Part shown: piece by piece, positions 13,484 to 17,573 of the stretch | How the letters are laid out: each line of letters starts with the position of its first letter | Position numbering within the stretch: position 1 is the first letter of the stretch | Assembly (NCBI GenBank): GCA_039798265.1 | Contig: JBDKGH010000028.1 | Location: 1-17,573 of the forward strand | Direction: 5' to 3' | Source of the DNA: JBDKGH01 sp039798265 | Lineage (GTDB): Bacteria; Bacteroidota; Bacteroidia; Flavobacteriales_D; Sanyastnellaceae | Length of the DNA: 17,573 nt | Notes under the pieces: model-generated | What the model was told of the DNA's origin: nothing | Seen by the model: only the letters and a program-made list of their open reading frames with translations | Databases searched by the model: none | Made by a program: the position numbers and the translations under genes

Positions 13484-14686
13484 TTAAACTCTTTCGAGTA
13501 CTACTGCATAGCCTTGTCCTACACCAATACACATGGTGCAAAGGGCATATTTTTTACCTGATTGAAACAGTTCGTGAGCCGCACTATTGATAATGCGTGC
13601 GCCACTCATACCCAGTGGATGCCCCAGAGCAATAGCTCCTCCGTTGATATTTAATCGTGGATCATTATCACTCATTCCTAATGCACGTGTGCAAGCAAGT
13701 ACCTGCGCTGCAAAGGCTTCGTTCAATTCAATAATATCCATTTGATCCAATGTAAGACCTGCTCGCTTTAAAGCCATTTTGGAAGCTTCTACTGGACCTA
13801 TTCCCATAATTCGAGGCTCTACTCCCACTACACCCGATGATACAATGCGAGCTTTTGGTGTAAGTCCATGCGTTTTCAATCCATTTTCAGAAGCAATCAA
13901 TACCGCTGCTGCACCATCATTTAATCCGGAAGCATTACCTGCGGTAACCGAACCACCCTTGCGAAAGGAAGCTTTTAACGTGGCTAATTTTTCCAAGGTT
14001 GAATCTCCCTTGATGAATTCATCTTTTGCAAAAGCGATCGGATCACCTTTTTTCTGAGGAATGAAAATAGGAACAATTTCCTGCGCTAAGCGGCCGCTAT
14101 CGCGAGCAGCAGCCGCTTTTTGTTGAGAATGAAAAGCGAAAACATCCTGATCTTCCCGACTAATATTGTACATCTCAGCCAAGTTTTCGGCGGTTTCGCC
14201 CATGGCATCCGTGCCGTATAGCTCTTGCATTTTTGGATTAATGAACCTCCAACCGAAGCTAGAATCAAACATTTGAGCATCGCGTCCGAAAGGTGTACTT
14301 GTTTTTGATATTACCCAAGGTCCTCTAGTCATGTGCTCTACTCCAGAAGCGACAATCAAATCACCTTCGCCGGCATGTAATGTGCGCGCTGCCAAAGCTA
14401 CCGCGCTCATTCCCGAAGCACACAAACGATTCACTGTTTCGCCAGGTATAGATAGTGGCATACCCGCTAGAAGCAGCGCCATACGCGCCACATTGCGATT
14501 GTCTTCGCCGGCTTGGTTAGCACAACCCATAATGACATCGGATATGGCCGACTGATCGAGTTGAGGAAATTTAGCCATGAGGGCTTTCAACACTTGAGCA
14601 GCTAAATCATCTGCTCTCACAGGCGCAAGTGTACCACCGAAATTACCAATGGCGCTTCTTACACCATCCACCACAAATGCATTCAT
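13484..14686 (-). CDS. paaJ: 3-oxoadipyl-CoA / 3-oxo-5,6-dehydrosuberyl-CoA thiolase (PcaF/PaaJ type)
   Basis: The gene encodes 400 residues, the usual length. The catalytic residues of thiolases are all present: nucleophile C89 in NRLCASGMS, H356 in GGAIALGHPLGMSGAR, and C386 in MCIGVGQG; N-E-A-F (LNEAFAAQVL) is also intact. The segment PFGRDAQMFDSSFGWRFINP after GVEHMTRGPW is typical of the PcaF/PaaJ branch rather than of acetoacetyl-CoA thiolases. The enzyme splits a 3-oxoacyl-CoA to acetyl-CoA and a shorter acyl-CoA at the end of aromatic ring degradation. Two bases separate it from paaY, arguing for one mRNA. AAGGA just before the ATG is the only Shine-Dalgarno-like site noticed, and its spacing is too short for certainty. 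A general acetyl-CoA acyltransferase role in fatty-acid oxidation is the alternative. The rest of the paa pathway is not in the window. Confidence 0.87.
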   Translation of the reverse strand: MNAFVVDGVRSAIGNFGGTLAPVRADDLAAQVLKALMAKFPQLDQSAISDVIMGCANQAGEDNRNVARMALLLAGMPLSIPGETVNRLCASGMSAVALAARTLHAGEGDLIVASGVEHMTRGPWVISKTSTPFGRDAQMFDSSFGWRFINPKMQELYGTDAMGETAENLAEMYNISREDQDVFAFHSQQKAAAARDSGRLAQEIVPIFIPQKKGDPIAFAKDEFIKGDSTLEKLATLKASFRKGGSVTAGNASGLNDGAAAVLIASENGLKTHGLTPKARIVSSGVVGVEPRIMGIGPVEASKMALKRAGLTLDQMDIIELNEAFAAQVLACTRALGMSDNDPRLNINGGAIALGHPLGMSGARIINSAAHELFQSGKKYALCTMCIGVGQGYAVVLERV

Positions 14687-14704
14687 AATCCTTATTTATG
14701 AAAG

Positions 14705-14734
14705 CAAATATGATAAGATTCCTCAGCCATTCAA
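14705..14734 (-). promoter_or_regulatory. Promoter of the paaJ-paaY-trmN6 unit
   Basis: On the minus strand TTG (14734-14732), exactly 19 bases, then CATATTTG (14712-14705), one mismatch from TAnnTTTG. It lies 18 bases before the paaJ ATG at 14686 and drives the unit away from surE. Confidence 0.6.
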
Positions 14735-14779
14735 CGTAACTCGTGCATAAATTGAAAACTGTTCTACCTCGTTACCCAT

Positions 14780-14787
14780 TAAATTTG
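14780..14787 (+). promoter_or_regulatory. -7 promoter element of the surE-lpxB group
   Basis: TAAATTTG fully matches TAnnTTTG and ends four bases before the surE ATG at 14792. No clear TTG is found 19-21 bases upstream. The transcript would begin at, or within a few bases of, the start codon. Confidence 0.5.
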
Positions 14788-14791
14788 CCGC

Positions 14792-15571
14792 ATGACAACA
14801 GCCAGCAATCGCCCACTTATCCTCGTTATTAATGATGACGGCATTTTCGCCAAAGGAATTCACAGCCTTATAGAAGCCGTTTTACCCTTAGGCGATGTGG
14901 TGGTAGTGGCTCCTGACAAACCCCAAAGCGGCATGGGCCATGCCGTAACGATCAACGGTATTTTGCGCATCAATGAAGTAAAACTACCTTACCCTGTAAA
15001 AGCCTATGCCTGCTCAGGAACGCCAGTTGATTGCGTGAAACTGGCTATTTTCAAAGTACTCGATCGTAAACCCGACTTACTCGTGAGTGGTATTAACCAT
15101 GGTTCCAATTCAAGCATCAACGTGATCTATTCTGGAACCATGTCGGCAGCGGTAGAAGGAGCTGTAGAAGGCATTCCCTCCATCGGATTTTCGTTATTGG
15201 ATCATAGCGCCGACGCTGATTTTGATGCGGCTAAAAAGGTGGCTTTTCAAATTGCTTCACAAATGCTCAACGATGCGCATTTACCCGAAAGCATTTGCTT
15301 GAATGTGAACATCCCCAAAGGACGACCGGAAGAAATCAAAGGCATTAAAATTTGCCGACAAGCCAAAGCCGTATGGGAAGATAACTTTGAAGATCGAAAA
15401 GATCCATCGGGCAAGCCCTATTACTGGATGACCGGAGAATTTATCAATCATGATAAAGGAGAGGATACAGACGAATATGCGCTTCACCACAATTTTGTGT
15501 CGGTGGTTCCCGTTCAGTACGACCTAACCGCATACCACCAAGTTTCACACCTTCACCAATGGTCTTTATGA
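14792..15571 (+). CDS. surE: 5'/3'-nucleotidase SurE
   Basis: The gene encodes 259 residues, the usual length for Bacteroidota SurE. The metal-binding motif NDDG is at 14-17 with D15 and D16. S46 in APDKPQSGMGHAVT and N102 in VSGINHGSN are the remaining conserved metal and phosphate ligands; YSGTMSAAVEGA follows as expected. The enzyme removes phosphate from nucleoside 5'- and 3'-monophosphates and often from short polyphosphate, in the cytoplasm, and is linked to stationary-phase survival in other bacteria. The start is set by the TAAATTTG element four bases before the ATG. The stop overlaps the next start as ATGA, so translation of the two is probably coupled. The C-terminal 20 residues are family-variable. 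Confidence 0.94.
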   Translation: MTTASNRPLILVINDDGIFAKGIHSLIEAVLPLGDVVVVAPDKPQSGMGHAVTINGILRINEVKLPYPVKAYACSGTPVDCVKLAIFKVLDRKPDLLVSGINHGSNSSINVIYSGTMSAAVEGAVEGIPSIGFSLLDHSADADFDAAKKVAFQIASQMLNDAHLPESICLNVNIPKGRPEEIKGIKICRQAKAVWEDNFEDRKDPSGKPYYWMTGEFINHDKGEDTDEYALHHNFVSVVPVQYDLTAYHQVSHLHQWSL

Positions 15572-15867
15572 GTAAAGAGAAATTTGACAAGTTTTACATC
15601 GGATTCATCCTTGGATTAATTGGCGCCGTGCTCGGTTTTTGCACCTTCGGATATTTCTGGTGCCTTTCAGAAAACGTTGATTTTGCTTACTTCTACAACG
15701 ATGTGTTTATTGGCACAAGCTATTTTCAAGATAAGATAGTTACGGTGTCCATTCTATTTGATGTCATTCTTTTTTACCTCTTTATGCGCGTGAATTGGTT
15801 GAATCTGAGTAAAGGTATTTTAGGCGTAGTAGTGCTCAGTGTCCCTGTCGCCGTTTGGCTTTATTAA
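15568..15867 (+). CDS. Small three-helix membrane protein between surE and lpxB
   Basis: The gene encodes 99 residues from the ATG at 15568, which overlaps the surE stop as ATGA; an ATG three codons earlier inside surE is less likely. Hydrophobic segments at about 10-32, 58-74 and 82-99 would each cross a membrane. The loop between the first two (LSENVDFAYFYNDVFIGTSY) is aromatic and acidic, and KEKFDKF precedes the first helix, suggesting the N-terminus inside. No catalytic motif is seen and the family is not recognised. Its coupling with surE and its place 36 bases before lpxB suggest a role near the inner membrane, perhaps with lipid A synthesis or trafficking; this is context only. Confidence 0.75.
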   Translation: MSKEKFDKFYIGFILGLIGAVLGFCTFGYFWCLSENVDFAYFYNDVFIGTSYFQDKIVTVSILFDVILFYLFMRVNWLNLSKGILGVVVLSVPVAVWLY

Positions 15868-15889
15868 AGCAACAGCCGTTAATTTCTTT

Positions 15890-15897
15890 TATCTTCG
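15890..15897 (+). promoter_or_regulatory. Possible -7 element in front of lpxB
   Basis: TATCTTCG differs at one base from TAnnTTTG and ends six bases before the lpxB ATG. No TTG at 19 bases is visible, so this would be a weak internal promoter beside read-through from surE. Confidence 0.3.
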
Positions 15898-15903
15898 CCC
15901 GCT

Positions 15904-17019
15904 ATGAAATTGTACATCATCGCTGGTGAAGCCTCTGGAGATTTGCATGGATCAAACTTGATCAAAGCGATCAAGCAACTTGATCCGCATACCGATATCC
16001 GTTGTTGGGGCGGCGAACTGATGCAAGACGCTGGAGGGAAATTGGTAAAACACTACAAAGAACTCGCCTTCATGGGTTTTGTAGAAGTGTTATTTAACCT
16101 GCGTACTATTCTTCGCAACATGGCCTTTTGCAAAAAAGACATCGAAGAATATCAACCTGACGCATTGGTATTGATCGACTACCCCGGTTTTAATCTTCGT
16201 ATTGCCGAATGGGCGCATGCACGCGGTATTCGCGTTCATTATTACATCTCTCCACAGATCTGGGCATGGAAACAAGGACGAATCAAACAAATCATGCGCG
16301 ATATCGATCAAATGAGCGTAGTGTTACCATTTGAGAAACCGTTTTATGATCAGTTCAACTATCCCGTTGATTTTGTAGGACATCCCCTACTCGATGCTAT
16401 TGAAGGACGCAAGAATCGCGACCGCAGTCTTTTTTTAAACGAAAACAATCTGCCCGACAAACCCGTTGTTGCTCTCCTTCCTGGCAGTCGTAAACAAGAG
16501 ATAAAAACTAAATTACCGCTGATGCTTTCAGTGGTCAAAAAATTCCCTAACTACCAATTCGTGATCGCTGGTGCGCCATCGCAGCCCATTGAATTTTATC
16601 GAGAAGTTATGCAGGGAGAACACCAAGATATTCCTATTCTTTTCGGTAAAACATACGATATTTTACAACACGCCCGTGCTGGATTAGTCACGAGCGGCAC
16701 AGCCACATTAGAAGCAGGACTTTTCCAAATGCCTCAAGTGGTTTGTTACATCGCCAATCCCATTTCTTATCGCATTGCCAAACGATTGGTTAAAATCAAG
16801 TTTATTTCTTTAGTCAATCTCATACTCGATCGTGAAGCGGTAACCGAACTCATTCAAAACGATATGAATTCCGATCGATTAGAGTTTGAATTGGACGCAT
16901 TACTGCACGATGAAAATCGCATTCAACGGATGAAAGCAGACTATGCCGAGCTTCACGCGCTGTTGGGTGGACCTGGGGCTTCTATGGCTACTGCCAAGCT
17001 TGTGTTGAAAAGTAACTAA
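15904..17019 (+). CDS. lpxB: Lipid-A-disaccharide synthase
   Basis: The gene encodes 371 residues, a normal LpxB length. The start MKLYIIAGEASGDLHGSNL is the family hallmark. Other LpxB landmarks follow in order: WGGELMQDAGG, the hydrophobic stretch with MGFVEVL, VLIDYPGFNLRIAEWA, YYISPQIWAWKQGRI, VGHPLLD, the nucleotide-sugar loop LLPGSRKQEI, and SGTATLEAGL with MPQVVCY. The enzyme joins UDP-2,3-diacylglucosamine and 2,3-diacylglucosamine-1-phosphate into the lipid A disaccharide at the cytoplasmic face of the inner membrane, releasing UDP. It shows that the organism makes lipopolysaccharide. Between surE with its membrane partner and a SpoIID-domain gene it sits in a likely envelope-related transcription unit. 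No defect is visible. Confidence 0.96.
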   Translation: MKLYIIAGEASGDLHGSNLIKAIKQLDPHTDIRCWGGELMQDAGGKLVKHYKELAFMGFVEVLFNLRTILRNMAFCKKDIEEYQPDALVLIDYPGFNLRIAEWAHARGIRVHYYISPQIWAWKQGRIKQIMRDIDQMSVVLPFEKPFYDQFNYPVDFVGHPLLDAIEGRKNRDRSLFLNENNLPDKPVVALLPGSRKQEIKTKLPLMLSVVKKFPNYQFVIAGAPSQPIEFYREVMQGEHQDIPILFGKTYDILQHARAGLVTSGTATLEAGLFQMPQVVCYIANPISYRIAKRLVKIKFISLVNLILDREAVTELIQNDMNSDRLEFELDALLHDENRIQRMKADYAELHALLGGPGASMATAKLVLKSN

Positions 17020-17032
17020 AGCGATTGGCCAG

Positions 17033-17062
17033 CGTACGAAAGGACGATCTACTTTCGTTACG
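17033..17062 (+). promoter_or_regulatory. Inverted repeat with possible -7 element between lpxB and the SpoIID-domain gene
   Basis: CGTACGAAAG (17033-17042) and CTTTCGTTACG (17052-17062) form a 10-bp stem with one bulged T. No T-run follows, so this is not a standard intrinsic terminator. The right arm contains TACTTTCG (17050-17057), one base from TAnnTTTG, placed 11 bases before the ATG at 17069. A TTG lies 22 rather than 19 bases upstream. It could be a weak promoter, an mRNA stability hairpin or an operator. Confidence 0.3.
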
Positions 17063-17068
17063 GAAATC

Positions 17069-17573
17069 ATGCATCGTATTCTTTTAGCCATATTGCTATT
17101 CTGCAATTCTATTGCATTTGCTGGAGATCCTATTTCGGTGGGCATTTTCAATGGCGCTAATTATACCCGCGTAACGGTAACCATACTAACCGGCCAGTAC
17201 ATCTTAAAAATTGATGGCGACGAGGTCACTACGATTTCTGCTGGCCAATCGGCAGATGTTTCGGTAGCCACCGGCAAACTCACCGCCATTGTTCAAGGCA
17301 AAGAATACAAAAGCTCTCAAAAGATTATTTTTCAATCCTCCGGTTATTGCGAGTTCAAAGTGCAAGCCGCTGGTCAAAAAGCGAATGGTCGCATCTACTC
17401 AGAAAACCTACATCTTTTCGCCACTGGCGGAAGACTTCAATTGGTGAATCGCATCGATGTCGAAAACTACGTGCCTGGAGTTATCGAAGCTGAGGGCGGT
17501 GGCGATCATGAAATAGAGTACTACAAAGTACAAGCAATCATTAGCCGCACCTATGCGCTCAACAATCTCCGAC
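17069..17573 (+). CDS. SpoIID/LytB-domain secreted protein, truncated by window end
   Basis: 168 residues are visible from the ATG at 17069 and the frame is open to the right edge. Residues 1-18 are a signal peptide (probable cut AFA|GD). The region 20-125 is a beta-rich N-terminal part (GRIYSENLHLF, GRLQLVNR). Then comes the SpoIID/LytB core: VENYVPGVIEAEGGG (131-145), followed by YYKVQAIISRTYAL (151-164). By comparison with SpoIID, E142 sits where the catalytic acid is expected. SpoIID enzymes are lytic transglycosylases acting on stem-peptide-free peptidoglycan strands, while LytB relatives enhance amidases. A periplasmic cell-wall role is likely, not sporulation. The start is chosen because the signal peptide begins there. 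The C-terminal half is unseen. Confidence 0.87.
   Translation, partial: MHRILLAILLFCNSIAFAGDPISVGIFNGANYTRVTVTILTGQYILKIDGDEVTTISAGQSADVSVATGKLTAIVQGKEYKSSQKIIFQSSGYCEFKVQAAGQKANGRIYSENLHLFATGGRLQLVNRIDVENYVPGVIEAEGGGDHEIEYYKVQAIISRTYALNNLR

Noticed and set aside
12921..13487. 188-residue plus-strand open frame opposite paaY
   Set aside because: The minus-strand frame is an unmistakable hexapeptide-repeat protein with metal-binding histidines; the plus frame shows no domain, signal or promoter.
13482..13541. Upstream start for paaY giving 20 extra residues
   Set aside because: The extra part lies inside the paaJ C-terminus and is unlike PaaY; the ATG at 13481 fits the family start and follows the paaJ stop by two bases.
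1..17573. Mobile element or horizontally acquired island
   Set aside because: No transposase, integrase, terminal repeats or attachment-site pair was found, and the genes look like ordinary chromosomal content.

Overview
The window looks like a chromosomal segment of a Bacteroidota bacterium, probably of the flavobacterial side. Three things point there. Two very large exported proteins occur, one of which ends in the type B sorting domain of the type IX secretion system (T9SS). The promoters read TTG-N19-TAnnTTTG, the Bacteroidota primary sigma-factor signature. Ribosome binding sites are nearly absent. Base composition is moderate and even; no insertion sequence, phage gene, CRISPR array or other clear mobile element is visible. 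No species can be named from the sequence alone.

Left part (1-9517, minus strand): two tandem paralogous surface-protein genes. The 2348-residue upstream gene (9517 to 2471) is complete: signal peptide, PKD domains, a central block of Ig-like modules, more PKD domains and a T9SS C-terminal domain. A terminator, a promoter and a roughly 200-base leader that can form hairpins separate it from the second gene (2135 to beyond base 1), of which 711 residues are visible. Both proteins carry the same three-module super-repeat (A-B-C) with a period of about 225-233 residues. The complete one has only six lysines.

Middle (9518-12158): a small predicted lipoprotein and a GT87-type membrane glycosyltransferase on the plus strand, a two-sided terminator hairpin, a CAU-anticodon tRNA on the minus strand, and a START-like domain protein on the plus strand. 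The terminator of that last gene lies inside the coding sequence of the converging gene trmN6.

Right part: a compact minus-strand unit paaJ-paaY-trmN6 (14686 to 12159) joins a thiolase and a hexapeptide-repeat protein of phenylacetate-type metabolism to a tRNA methyltransferase. Divergent from it, surE, a small three-helix membrane protein, lpxB and a SpoIID/LytB-domain gene (truncated by the window edge) run on the plus strand. This group combines nucleotide housekeeping, lipid A synthesis and probable cell-wall work.
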